From JAIBJN01 sp035461525 (lineage in GTDB: Bacteria > Actinomycetota > Thermoleophilia > Gaiellales > Gaiellaceae): DNA of 39,749 nucleotides. Shown here one piece after another: positions 1-7,535 of this stretch (positions are counted from its first letter, which is position 1; the number at the start of each line of letters is the position of its first letter). A program made the position numbers and the translations under genes. The DNA is taken from assembly GCA_035461525.1 (NCBI GenBank), contig DATHVD010000102.1:1-39749 (forward strand). The letters run 5' to 3'. The notes beneath the pieces were generated by a model, which worked only from the letters and a program-made list of their open reading frames with translations, ran no database searches and was not told the origin of the DNA.

Positions 1-45
1 GGCGCGGTCGTCGGCGAACAGCCATGGCCGCTGGGGCCTTTCCAC
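1..45 (-). CDS. Possible N-terminus of a divergent gene leaving the window
   Basis: A GTG at 43-45 on the minus strand opens a 15-codon frame (beginning MERPQRPWLF) that runs off the left edge without a stop. The residue mix looks more protein-like than the other two minus frames, which are Gly/Pro- or Arg-rich. Neither a convincing Shine-Dalgarno nor a -10 is visible. If real, positions 46-224 are a divergent promoter region shared with the acyl-CoA dehydrogenase. No function can be assigned from so little sequence. Confidence 0.2.
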   Translation of the reverse strand, partial: MERPQRPWLFADDRA

Positions 46-83
46 AGCTTTGCCGCGATTTCGCCGTCCCCTGCGGCCGCGGC

Positions 84-100
84 CCGGGGTCAGACCCCGG
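84..100. repeat. Perfect 8-1-8 palindrome in the upstream region
   Basis: CCGGGGTC-A-GACCCCGG is a perfect inverted repeat with a 1-nt centre, lying about 125 bp upstream of the acyl-CoA dehydrogenase start. It could be an operator for a dimeric regulator, a hairpin, or one copy of a dispersed intergenic palindrome. It occurs once in this window, so the three cannot be separated here. Confidence 0.6.
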
Positions 101-211
101 ACGTGGCCCGAGCGGCCCGGGGCGCGCCGACCGCGCCGGACGTGTCGGCGCCGGGCCCTCGACGTGTCTCCGGGGCACGGGCAGCGCCGAGTCCCCGGCC
201 CGCGCATCTGC

Positions 212-217
212 GAGGAT
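212..217 (+). promoter_or_regulatory. GAGGAT element before the first operon (-10 or Shine-Dalgarno)
   Basis: GAGGAT ends 7 nt before the GTG at 225. It can be read as a Shine-Dalgarno core (GAGGA) or as a -10 hexamer of a leaderless transcript, because the same arrangement (TAGGAT, 7 nt, GTG) precedes the TPP enzyme at 19442. Either reading supports 225 as the start rather than the in-frame ATG at 24. Confidence 0.35.
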
Positions 218-224
218 TCGCCGC

Positions 225-1388
225 GTGAGCGAGGTCGTCTCCGAGCCCGAGGGGCTCACCCCCGAGCAGCGCGAGATCCGCGACGTCTGCCGCGAGTTCG
301 CCGACCGTGAGATCCGGCCGATAGCGGCGGCCGTGGACGAGGCCGACACCGAGACGCCGTGGGAGGTCTGGTACAAGGCGGCCGGGCTGGGGCTCACCTC
401 CTTCATGCTCCCGGAGGAGATCGGGGGCGGCGGCCTGACCGACTGCCTCACGGGCTGCGTCGTGCAGGAGGAGCTCTGCCGCGGCTGCGCGGGGATCGGC
501 AACCTCATCACCTCCGGCGGCTTCTTCGCCGAGCCGATCCTCGAGCTCGGGACGGAGGAGCAGAAGCGCCGCTGGCTCGAGCCGATCGCGGGCGAGCGCC
601 CGCCGCTGACCGCGCTCGCGACGACGGAGCCCGGCGCCGGCTCCGACGCGGCCTCGATCGGAACGACGGCGACGCGCACCGAGGCCGGCTACACCCTCCG
701 CGGCCAGAAGTCCTGGATCTCGAACGGCGGCCTCGCCGAGCTCTACGTCGTCTTCGCCACGGTCGAGCCCGGCTCGCGCTCGAAGGGCATCACGGCCTTC
801 GTCGTCGAGAAGGGCGACCCGGGCGTCTCGTTCGGCGCCCCGATGAAGAAGATGGGCCAGCGCGCGATCGTCAACACCGAGATGTTCCTCGAGGACGCCG
901 AGCTCGCCGAGGACCGGCGGCTCGGCGAGGAGGGACAGGGGTTCTACGGGCTCATGCGCACCTTCGACCGCTCGCGCATCACGCTCGGCGCCTCGGCCGT
1001 CGGCATCGCCCGGGCCGCGCTCGAGTACGCGGTCGAGTACGCGAAGACGCGCGAGCAGTTCGGGAAGCCGATCGCGGAGCACCAGGCCGTCGCCTTCCGC
1101 CTCGCGGACATGGCGACGCGCGTGGACGCGGCGCGGCTCCTCGTCCACCGGGCCGCCCGCCGCATCGACGCGGGCGCGAGCGTCCCCAGGGAGGCTGCGA
1201 TGGCGAAGCTCTTCGCCTCCGAGACTGCGATGTGGTGCACGTGGGCGGCCGTCCAGACCCTCGGCGGCTGGGGCTACTCCCGCGAGTACCCGGTGGAGAA
1301 GTGGATGCGCGACGCGAAGCTCGAGGAGATCGAGGAGGGCACGTCCGACATCCAGAGGCTCGTCATCTCGCGCAACCTCCTCCGTTGA
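225..1388 (+). CDS. Acyl-CoA dehydrogenase
   Basis: An FAD-dependent acyl-CoA dehydrogenase, expected to introduce an alpha,beta double bond into an acyl-CoA and pass electrons to electron-transfer flavoprotein. The 387-residue length is normal for the family. The N-terminal helical domain starts near LTPEQREIRD. The flavin-site segment TEPGAGSDA sits in the middle, followed by the SWISNGG region, then the C-terminal helical domain with TREQFGKPI and the end motif EEGTSDIQR. Glu371 of that motif is the position of the catalytic base in MCAD-type enzymes. The frame is open back to an ATG at 24, but the extra 67 residues are low-complexity Arg/Gly/Pro with no family resemblance, so GTG 225 is preferred. 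Its stop overlaps the TTG start of the CoA ligase. Substrate length and branching cannot be read from sequence. Confidence 0.9.
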   Translation: MSEVVSEPEGLTPEQREIRDVCREFADREIRPIAAAVDEADTETPWEVWYKAAGLGLTSFMLPEEIGGGGLTDCLTGCVVQEELCRGCAGIGNLITSGGFFAEPILELGTEEQKRRWLEPIAGERPPLTALATTEPGAGSDAASIGTTATRTEAGYTLRGQKSWISNGGLAELYVVFATVEPGSRSKGITAFVVEKGDPGVSFGAPMKKMGQRAIVNTEMFLEDAELAEDRRLGEEGQGFYGLMRTFDRSRITLGASAVGIARAALEYAVEYAKTREQFGKPIAEHQAVAFRLADMATRVDAARLLVHRAARRIDAGASVPREAAMAKLFASETAMWCTWAAVQTLGGWGYSREYPVEKWMRDAKLEEIEEGTSDIQRLVISRNLLR

Positions 1389-3433
1389 CCCGCGACCTCC
1401 GGCCGCTCTTCGACCCCCGCTCGGTCGCCGTCGTCGGCGCGTCGAGCCTGCCCGGCAAGTGGGGCTACTGGCTCGCGCGCGGGGCGATCAAGGGCGAGAA
1501 GCGCCGCTCGGTCTTCCTCGTCAACCGTCGCGGCGGCGACATCCTGGGCCGGCAGGCGCACGCGTCGCTCGCCGAGCTTCCTGAGTCGCCCGAGCTCGTC
1601 GTCGTCGCCGTGCCGGCGGCAGGGGTCGAGGAGGCCGTAGAGGGGGCGCTGGCCGCCGGCGCGAAGGCCCTCGTCGTCATCGCCGCCGGCCTCGGCGAGA
1701 TGGGGGAGGACGGGCGCGAGCGCGAGCGGGCGATCGTCGAACGCGTTCGCGCCGCCGGCGCGGTCCTCGTCGGCCCGAACTGCCTCGGCGTCTACGACGC
1801 GGAGGCGGAGCTCGAGCTCTCGTCGGAGGAGCTCGAGCCCGGCTCGATCGGCCTCGTCTCGCAGAGCGGCAACCTGGCGATCGAGATCGGGCTGCTGGCG
1901 GCGGACGTCGGGCTCGGCTTCTCCCGCTTCGTCTCGCTCGGAAACCAGGCGGACGTCGAGGCGCGCGAGCTCGTCGAGGCCTACGCCGGCCACGAGCCGA
2001 CGCGCCTGATCGCCGTCTACCTGGAGGACTTCCGCGACGGCCGGGCGTTCGCGCGGGCGTGCGCGGCCGCCGGCAAGCCCGTCGTCCTTCTCGCCGGCGG
2101 CGCGACCGAGACCGCCGCCCGCGCAGCCCGCTCGCACACGGGCGCGCTGGCGAGCGACCTGGCGGCGATCCGGGCCGCCTCGGCCGCCGCCGGGATCGAG
2201 CTCGTCCGCTCGCCGAAGGAGGCCGTCGACATCGCGCAGGCGCTGCTCGGCGGCCGCCGGCCGCGCGGCCGCCGCATCGCCCTCGCCGCGGACGGCGGCG
2301 GGCACACCGTGGTTGCGTCCGACCTCGCGGCCGCGGCCGGGCTGGAGCTGCCGGAGCTCTCGGCCGCGGCGCAGGCGCGGCTCGCGGACGCGCTTCCGGA
2401 GACGGCGACGCTCACGAACCCGGTGGACTTCGCCGGCGGCGGCGAGCAGGACATCGCCAGCTTCGGCCGGGTGGTGCGCACGCTGCTCGAGTCCGGAGAC
2501 GTGGACACGGCGCTCCTCACCGGCTACTTCGGCGGCTACTCGCAGTACTCGGCCGAGTTCGAGGCAGAGGAGGTGCGCGCCGCCGAGGACATGGCCCGCG
2601 CGGCCGAGGAGACGGGCCGGCCGCTCCTCGTGCACACGATGTTCTGGCGCTCCCGTCCGGCCGAGACCCTCCGCGCGAGTGGCGTCCCCGTCTTCCGCGA
2701 GGTCGAGGCGGCCGTGTGGGCCGCCGGGAGGCTTGCGGCCGCGCCGCCGGACGCCCTTCGCGTCGTGCCCGGCGTCCCCGAGCCGGCGCCGCCCGTCGGC
2801 GAGACCGGCTACTTCGCCGCCCGCTCGCTCCTCTCCGGCGCCGGGATCCCGTTCGCCGAGGCGCGGGAGGTCGCAGGCGTGCAGGAGGCGCTCGCGGCGG
2901 CGGCCGAGCTCGGCTTCCCGGTCGTCCTGAAGGCGCTCGGCCGCCTGCACAAGTCAGATGACGGAGGCGTCGCGGTCGGCCTGCGCGACCCGAGGGAGGT
3001 CGCGGAAGCCCTCACGCGCATGGAGCGCGAGCTCGCTCCTCCGTGGTACTCGGTCGAGCGGCAGGCGCCCGTCTCCGAGGGCGTCGAGCTGATCGTGGGC
3101 GCCCGGCGCGACCCGCGCTTCGGACCCCTGCTCCTCGTCGGCGCCGGCGGCCTCTTCGCGGAGGTGCTCGAGGACGTCGCAGTCGCGCTCGCGCCCGTTA
3201 CGGAGGAGGCCGCGGAGGCGCTCCTGCGCTCTTTGCGGATCGCGCCGCTCCTGGGGGGCGCGCGCGGGCGGCCCGCCGTGGACGTGACCGCGGTTGCGCG
3301 GGCCGCGGCCGCCCTCTCGCGCGTCGCCGCGGAGCACCCAGAGATCGCCGAGGTCGAGGTCAACCCGCTCCTGGCCGGCCCCGACGGCGCGCTGGGGCTC
3401 GACGCGCGTATCGTGCCGGGCGATGCTCGCTGA
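1385..3433 (+). CDS. Acyl-CoA synthetase, NDP-forming (acetate-CoA ligase ADP-forming type)
   Basis: Interconverts an acyl-CoA plus NDP and phosphate with a free acid, CoA and NTP, through a phosphohistidine. At 682 residues it is a fused alpha-beta enzyme: CoA-binding Rossmann domain first (FDPRSVAVVGAS), succinyl-CoA-ligase-like domains (LVSQSGNLAIE; SHTGALASD with His251 as the likely phosphorylated residue), and a C-terminal ATP-grasp domain (VLKALGRLHKSDDGGV; EVNPLL). The start is TTG, sharing TTGA with the stop of the preceding dehydrogenase; no ATG or GTG gives a better N-terminus, because FDPRSVAVVG normally lies within 10-15 residues of the start. Coupling to an acyl-CoA dehydrogenase and an SDR suggests activation or energy-conserving release of a catabolic acyl group. 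The substrate is not predictable. Confidence 0.88.
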   Translation: MTRDLRPLFDPRSVAVVGASSLPGKWGYWLARGAIKGEKRRSVFLVNRRGGDILGRQAHASLAELPESPELVVVAVPAAGVEEAVEGALAAGAKALVVIAAGLGEMGEDGRERERAIVERVRAAGAVLVGPNCLGVYDAEAELELSSEELEPGSIGLVSQSGNLAIEIGLLAADVGLGFSRFVSLGNQADVEARELVEAYAGHEPTRLIAVYLEDFRDGRAFARACAAAGKPVVLLAGGATETAARAARSHTGALASDLAAIRAASAAAGIELVRSPKEAVDIAQALLGGRRPRGRRIALAADGGGHTVVASDLAAAAGLELPELSAAAQARLADALPETATLTNPVDFAGGGEQDIASFGRVVRTLLESGDVDTALLTGYFGGYSQYSAEFEAEEVRAAEDMARAAEETGRPLLVHTMFWRSRPAETLRASGVPVFREVEAAVWAAGRLAAAPPDALRVVPGVPEPAPPVGETGYFAARSLLSGAGIPFAEAREVAGVQEALAAAAELGFPVVLKALGRLHKSDDGGVAVGLRDPREVAEALTRMERELAPPWYSVERQAPVSEGVELIVGARRDPRFGPLLLVGAGGLFAEVLEDVAVALAPVTEEAAEALLRSLRIAPLLGGARGRPAVDVTAVARAAAALSRVAAEHPEIAEVEVNPLLAGPDGALGLDARIVPGDAR

Positions 3434-4226
3434 GGGCACCTTCGAGGGCAAGGTCGCGATTGTCACAGGCGGCGGAACCGGCCTCGGGCGCGCGATCGCG
3501 CTCGAACTCGCGCGGCTCGGCGCGTCGGTCGCGGTGGCCGGGCGGCGGCCGGAGCCGCTGGAGGAGACCGCGGCCCTCGTCACGGGCTCGGGCGGACATG
3601 CCCTCGCCCGCCCCACCGACGTGCGCGACCCCGATGCCGTCGAGGCGCTCGTCGCCGCGACCGCGGAGACGTTCGGGCGCGTCGACGTGCTCGTCAACAA
3701 CGCCGCCGGCAACTTCGTCGTCCGCGGTGAGGACCTCACCCCGAACGGCTGGCGCGCGGTCGTCTCCATCGTTCTCGACGGCGGCTTCCTCTGCACTCGG
3801 GCGGCGGGCAAGCGGATGATCGAGCAGGGGGACGGCGGCGCGATCCTGAGCGTGATCGCGAGCTACGCCTGGACGGGCGGGCCGGGCACGGTGCACTCGG
3901 CCGCGGCCAAGGCGGGCCTGGTCGCGATGACGCGCACGCTCGCCGTGGAGTGGGCGCCGCACGGGATCCGCCTGAACACGATCTGCCCCGGCCCGACGGA
4001 CACCGAGGGCGCGGGCGCCGCCCTCTGGCCGACGGAGGAGGATCGCGCCCGCGTGGCCGCGTCGATCCCCGCCGGCCGCCTGGCGACCCCGCACGAGGTC
4101 GCCGCCTGGGCGGCCGCTCTCTGCTCGCGGTACGCCGACTACATCACGGGCGAGAACCTGACGATCGACGGCGGCCACTGGCTCGAGCAGGAGAGCTACC
4201 TCCCGGCCCTGAAGCCGCACGAGTAG
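3423..4226 (+). CDS. SDR oxidoreductase, 2,4-dienoyl-CoA reductase-like
   Basis: A 267-residue NAD(P)-dependent short-chain dehydrogenase. TGGGTGLG (residues 15-22) is the nucleotide-binding motif and NNAAGNF replaces the usual NNAG. The classical YxxxK site is absent: the lysine is in HSAAAKAGL, with Ser where Tyr would be. This, plus LAVEWAPHGIRLN and the PGPTDTEG stretch, matches the 2,4-dienoyl-CoA reductase (DECR) branch, which uses a different tyrosine and reduces dienoyl-CoA or enoyl-CoA with NADPH. The ATG lies 11 bp inside the CoA ligase gene, so it is the third gene of the operon. Context supports auxiliary beta-oxidation of unsaturated or ring-derived acyl-CoAs. Family call is firm; the reaction is inferred. 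Confidence 0.85.
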   Translation: MLAEGTFEGKVAIVTGGGTGLGRAIALELARLGASVAVAGRRPEPLEETAALVTGSGGHALARPTDVRDPDAVEALVAATAETFGRVDVLVNNAAGNFVVRGEDLTPNGWRAVVSIVLDGGFLCTRAAGKRMIEQGDGGAILSVIASYAWTGGPGTVHSAAAKAGLVAMTRTLAVEWAPHGIRLNTICPGPTDTEGAGAALWPTEEDRARVAASIPAGRLATPHEVAAWAAALCSRYADYITGENLTIDGGHWLEQESYLPALKPHE

Positions 4227-4232
4227 CGGCGG

Positions 4233-5396
4233 TCAACGCAGGTATGGAGCGACGCCGCGCTTGAGGAGCCCGCGGGAGACGATCAGCCGCTGGATCTCGC
4301 TCGTGCCCTCCCAGATGCGGTCCACCCGCACCTCGCGGTAGAAGCGCGCAACGGGGCTCTCCGTCATGTACCCGCGGCCTCCGAGCACCTGGAGCGCCCG
4401 GTCGACGATGCGGCCCGCGGCCTCGGAGGCGTAGAGCTTCGCCATCGCCACCTTCCCGTGGACGACCTTGCGGTCGGGCTCCGAGTCGAACGCCGCCGCG
4501 GCGTGGTACGTGAGGAGCCGCGCGGCGAGGAGCTCCGTGAGCGAGTCCGCGAGCTGGAAGGAGACGCCCTGGTGATCGGCGATCCTCGCCCCGAAAGCCT
4601 CGCGCTCGAGCGCGAAGGCCCGCGCCAGCTCGAGCGAGCGCTCTGCGGCGCCGCAGCAGCGCGCGGCGATGAAGAGGCGCTCGACGAGGAACCACTCGCG
4701 CGCGCCCTCGCCGCCCTCGGGCACGCGATACGCCTCGGGCACGCGGCAGTCGCGCAGGTGGATCTCGGGGTGGTGGTCGAGGTAGGGGTCGTGCAGGAAC
4801 CCGGGGGTCCGCCCGATCTCGAGCCCGGGCGTCCCCGGCTCGACGAAGAAGACCGTCTGCTCGCCCTCGGCGACGGCGAGCACGAGGTAGACGCCCGCGT
4901 CGCCCTCGCTCGTCACGAACCACTTCTCGCCGTTCAGCACCCATTCGTCGCCGTCGCGAACGGCGGAGGCCGCGATCGCGCTCACGTCCGAGCCGGCGCC
5001 GGGCTCCGTCACCGCCCACGCCTCGCGGTGCTCGCCGCGGAGGATCGGGGCGACGAAGCGCTCGCGCTGCCCGGGCGTGGCGATGTCCCAGAGCTCGGCG
5101 GGGCCGCGGTCGACGACGGCGAAGCCGAGCCCGCTCGTCGCCTTGCCCGACTCCTCCTCGAGCGCGACCTGGCCGAGCATGGAGAGGCCGCGCCCGCCCG
5201 CCTCCTCCGGCATGTTCAGCATGGCGAATCCCTCCGCCCACGAGCGCGAGCGCAGCTCGTCCACCCAGCCCTGGTCGATCCGGCCGGCCTCCGCCACCCG
5301 GGCCTCCAACGGATACACCTCGCGCTCGAGGAACGCCGCCACGCGCTCTTTCAGCTCGCGGAGGTCGTCCGGCAGCGGCGGGACGGTCGGGATCAT
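4233..5396 (-). CDS. Acyl-CoA dehydrogenase (second)
   Basis: A 387-residue FAD acyl-CoA dehydrogenase. Family marks in order: TEPGAGSDVSAIA (flavin/substrate loop), NGEKWFVT, a C-terminal domain with EREAFGARIADHQGV, and WEGTSEIQR, whose Glu363 is the expected catalytic base. The ATG at 5396 follows the thioesterase stop by 10 bp, so the two are probably co-transcribed. It converges with the SDR gene with 6 bp between stops. It is clearly diverged from the dehydrogenase at 225-1388 and probably handles another acyl-CoA. Confidence 0.9.
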   Translation of the reverse strand: MIPTVPPLPDDLRELKERVAAFLEREVYPLEARVAEAGRIDQGWVDELRSRSWAEGFAMLNMPEEAGGRGLSMLGQVALEEESGKATSGLGFAVVDRGPAELWDIATPGQRERFVAPILRGEHREAWAVTEPGAGSDVSAIAASAVRDGDEWVLNGEKWFVTSEGDAGVYLVLAVAEGEQTVFFVEPGTPGLEIGRTPGFLHDPYLDHHPEIHLRDCRVPEAYRVPEGGEGAREWFLVERLFIAARCCGAAERSLELARAFALEREAFGARIADHQGVSFQLADSLTELLAARLLTYHAAAAFDSEPDRKVVHGKVAMAKLYASEAAGRIVDRALQVLGGRGYMTESPVARFYREVRVDRIWEGTSEIQRLIVSRGLLKRGVAPYLR

Positions 5397-5406
5397 CGCG
5401 CCGATC

Positions 5407-5784
5407 CTACGCGCGCTCGAGCGCGGCGCGCTCGGCCTCGGTCAGCGGCCGCGGTCGGCGCTCGTCGTCGCAGGCGACGAGCACGGCTCTCGCCTCGGCG
5501 GCCGTCGCTCCGTCCACGACCGCGAGCTCCTCGACGGTGCGCACGCTCGACGCCCCCAGCGAATCGAGGCGGACCCGGGCGCGGACGCGGTCGTCGGCCT
5601 GCGTGAGCTCGCGCCTGTAGTCGATCTCGACCCGGGCGACGACGTAGCCGAGCGCGTCCGGTCCGACTGCGCGCTCGAGCCACTCGTCCCGCACCTCCTC
5701 CAGGTAGGTGAGGTAGACGGCGTGGTTCACGTGCCCGTACGGGTCGAGGTCGCGCCAGCGGATCTCGATCTCCTTCTCGTGCAC
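5407..5784 (-). CDS. Acyl-CoA thioesterase, 4-hydroxybenzoyl-CoA thioesterase (4HBT) family
   Basis: A 125-residue single hot-dog domain protein, the usual 4HBT/YbgC length. The signature WRDLDPYGHVNHAVYLTYLE lies near the N-terminus; its Asp and the HVNH segment are the catalytic region of the family, which hydrolyses acyl-CoA to free acid and CoA. The start is GTG 5784. It is first in a two-gene operon with the acyl-CoA dehydrogenase and divergent from the D-2-hydroxyacid dehydrogenase, with a strong palindrome between. Substrate unknown. Confidence 0.85.
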   Translation of the reverse strand: MHEKEIEIRWRDLDPYGHVNHAVYLTYLEEVRDEWLERAVGPDALGYVVARVEIDYRRELTQADDRVRARVRLDSLGASSVRTVEELAVVDGATAAEARAVLVACDDERRPRPLTEAERAALERA

Positions 5785-5788
5785 GGTT

Positions 5789-5805
5789 GCCCCCGGGCCG
5801 GGGGC
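5789..5805. repeat. Perfect 8-1-8 palindrome between divergent genes
   Basis: GCCCCCGG-G-CCGGGGGC is a perfect inverted repeat immediately upstream of the thioesterase start. It lies between that start and the -10-like elements at 5809-5819. It would sit in the thioesterase 5' leader or act as an operator. It shares the 8-1-8 layout, and a CCGGGG core, with the palindrome at 84-100. Confidence 0.6.
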
Positions 5806-5808
5806 GGT

Positions 5809-5819
5809 GATAGTAACTC
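5809..5819. promoter_or_regulatory. Back-to-back -10-like elements of a divergent promoter
   Basis: The AT-rich patch GATAGTAACTC stands out in a GC-rich background. On the minus strand it reads TACTAT (5815 to 5810), about 25 nt before the thioesterase GTG. On the plus strand GATAGT (5809-5814) lies about 10 nt before GTG 5825. No -35 match is visible on either side. Confidence 0.4.
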
Positions 5820-5824
5820 GGGCC

Positions 5825-6778
5825 GTGAGCGAGGGAGACGGGACGCGCGTCGTCGTCGGCGACGCCGGCTACGACGTCGACCGGGTCCGGGAGCTCCTGG
5901 CCGGGACCGGCGTCGCCGTGGCCGAGGCCGGGGAGCCTTGGGGCGGCGAGGACGTCGTCGGCCTGCTCGTCGGCACGGAGACCGAGGTGCGCGCCGCCGA
6001 CCTCGACCGGCTTCCCGCTCTCCGCGTCGTCGCCACGTGCAGCGTCGGCTTCGACCACGTCGACGCCGAGGAGGCCGGGCGGCGGGGCGTCTGGGTCTGC
6101 AGCGTCCCTGACTACTGCGTCGAGGAGGTCGCCGACCACGCACTCGCGCTCGTCCTCGCGCTGCTGCGCGGCGTCGTCGTGCTCGACCGCGAGGTGCGCG
6201 CGGGCGGCTGGGACTGGCAGGCGGCGGGAGTGCTGCGGCGGATCCCGAGGACGCGGCTCGGCGTCGTCGGGCTCGGGCGCACCGGGCGAGCGCTCGTCGA
6301 CCGGGCCGTCCCGCTCGGTTTCGAGGTCTGGGCCACGGATCCGGCGCTTCCGGGGGAGGAGATCGCGGGCGCCGGGGCCCGCCCGGCCCCGCTCGAGGAG
6401 CTCCTCGCCGCCTGCCACGCCGTCTCCCTCCACGTCGCGCTGACGCCGGCGACGCACGGTCTCCTCGGCGAGCAGGAGCTCGCGCTCATGCCGGACGGAG
6501 CCTTCCTCGTGGACACCGCGCGGCCGCAGCTCGTCGACCTCGACGCCCTGCGCCGGGAGCTGGAGTCGGGGCGCCTGGGCGGCGCCGCCCTCGACGTCAT
6601 CCCGGTCGAGCCGCCGACGGCCGAGCACCCGGCGCCCGCCTGGCCGAGGCTGATCGTGACGCCGCACGTCGCCTGGTACAGCGCCGAGGCCGACGAGGCC
6701 TGCCACACGCGGCCGGTGCTCTCGGTCCGCGCGGTGCTCGAGGGCCGGACGCCGGCCGGGGCGGTGAACGCGCCCTGA
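5825..6778 (+). CDS. D-isomer-specific 2-hydroxyacid dehydrogenase
   Basis: An NAD(H)-dependent oxidoreductase interconverting a 2-hydroxy acid and a 2-oxo acid. About 317 residues, normal length. The N-terminal catalytic segment (VATCSVGFDHVD) is followed by the Rossmann motif GVVGLGRTGRALVD. The three catalytic positions are present: Arg in VDTARPQLVD, Glu in DVIPVEPP and His in VTPHVAWYS. The usual NxARG is DTARP, so the glycine after the arginine is lost, a mild oddity. GTG 5825 is chosen because it follows the -10-like patch; an in-frame GTG at 5807 would add six residues. The following SDR begins on this gene's stop codon. It resembles the CtBP/phosphoglycerate dehydrogenase branch; substrate unknown. 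Confidence 0.85.
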   Translation: MSEGDGTRVVVGDAGYDVDRVRELLAGTGVAVAEAGEPWGGEDVVGLLVGTETEVRAADLDRLPALRVVATCSVGFDHVDAEEAGRRGVWVCSVPDYCVEEVADHALALVLALLRGVVVLDREVRAGGWDWQAAGVLRRIPRTRLGVVGLGRTGRALVDRAVPLGFEVWATDPALPGEEIAGAGARPAPLEELLAACHAVSLHVALTPATHGLLGEQELALMPDGAFLVDTARPQLVDLDALRRELESGRLGGAALDVIPVEPPTAEHPAPAWPRLIVTPHVAWYSAEADEACHTRPVLSVRAVLEGRTPAGAVNAP

Positions 6779-7533
6779 TCGCGCTCGTCAGCGGCGGCGG
6801 CTCCGGCATCGGACGGGCCACGGCGCTCGAGCTGGCGCGGACGGGCGCGTCCGTGGTCGTCTGCGGCCGCCGCCCGGAGCCGCTCGAGGAGACGTGCAAG
6901 GCCGTACGGGCGCTCGGCGCGGAATGCCTGGCCGTCCCGGCGGACGTGCGGGAGCCCGACCAGGTCGAGGCGCTCGTCGGCGCGGCGCTCGACCGCTTCG
7001 GACGCGTGGACGTGCTCGTCAACAACGCCGGCGGCCAGTTCGCGGCGCCCGCCGAGGCGATCACGCTGAAGGGCTGGCGCGCCGTGCACCGGCTCGCCGT
7101 CGACGCGGTCTGGGACCTCACGCGTGCGGTGGCGACACGCTCGATGATCCCCAACCGGGGTGGCGTCCTCGTCTTCGTCGGCTTCAGCCCGCGGCGTGGG
7201 ATCCCGGGCTTCGCGCACGCGGCGGCGGCGCGGGCAGCGGTCGAGAACCTCGCCGCCGGCCTCGCCGTCGAGTGGAGCCGCTACGGGATCCGGTCGCTCT
7301 GCGTCGCGCCCGGGACGATTCGCACGGAGGGGCTCGAGGGCTACGGCGCGGAGCAGGTCGCCGCCTGGGAGCGCGCGATCCCGGCCGGCCGCCTCGGGTC
7401 GCCGGAGGAGGTCGCGGCTGTGATCGCGTTCCTCGCCTCCCCGGCCGCCTCGTACGTGACCGGGACGACCGTCGTCGTCGACGGCGGTACCGACGCCTGG
7501 GGCCAGGGCGAACCGCCGCCGCGGGGGGAGTAG
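6775..7533 (+). CDS. SDR family protein without a canonical start codon
   Basis: A short-chain dehydrogenase related to the SDR at 3423-4226, with a shared GRRPEPLEE segment after the Rossmann fold. The motif SGGGSGIGRATALELA begins only a few codons into the gene, before the first in-frame GTG at 6853, so starting at 6853 would delete the nucleotide-binding site. No ATG, GTG or TTG precedes it in frame near the junction. The likeliest start is CTG 6775, overlapping the previous TGA, giving 252 residues. NNAGGQF is intact, but the active-site stretch is HAAAARAAV: the catalytic lysine is Arg and the tyrosine position is Ala or His. It may be catalytically altered, or may use a DECR-like site. 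Third gene downstream is MOSC. Confidence 0.75.
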   Translation: MIALVSGGGSGIGRATALELARTGASVVVCGRRPEPLEETCKAVRALGAECLAVPADVREPDQVEALVGAALDRFGRVDVLVNNAGGQFAAPAEAITLKGWRAVHRLAVDAVWDLTRAVATRSMIPNRGGVLVFVGFSPRRGIPGFAHAAAARAAVENLAAGLAVEWSRYGIRSLCVAPGTIRTEGLEGYGAEQVAAWERAIPAGRLGSPEEVAAVIAFLASPAASYVTGTTVVVDGGTDAWGQGEPPPRGE

Positions 7534-7535
7534 CG

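Noticed and set aside
24..224. N-terminal extension of the first acyl-CoA dehydrogenase to ATG 24
   Set aside because: The extra residues are Arg/Gly/Pro-rich with no family resemblance, and the region contains a palindrome and an upstream-type sequence. GTG 225 gives the normal family N-terminus.
1274..2950. 558-codon minus-strand open frame opposite the CoA ligase
   Set aside because: Arg/Gly-rich shadow with no recognisable motif; the sense strand has conserved ligase motifs throughout.
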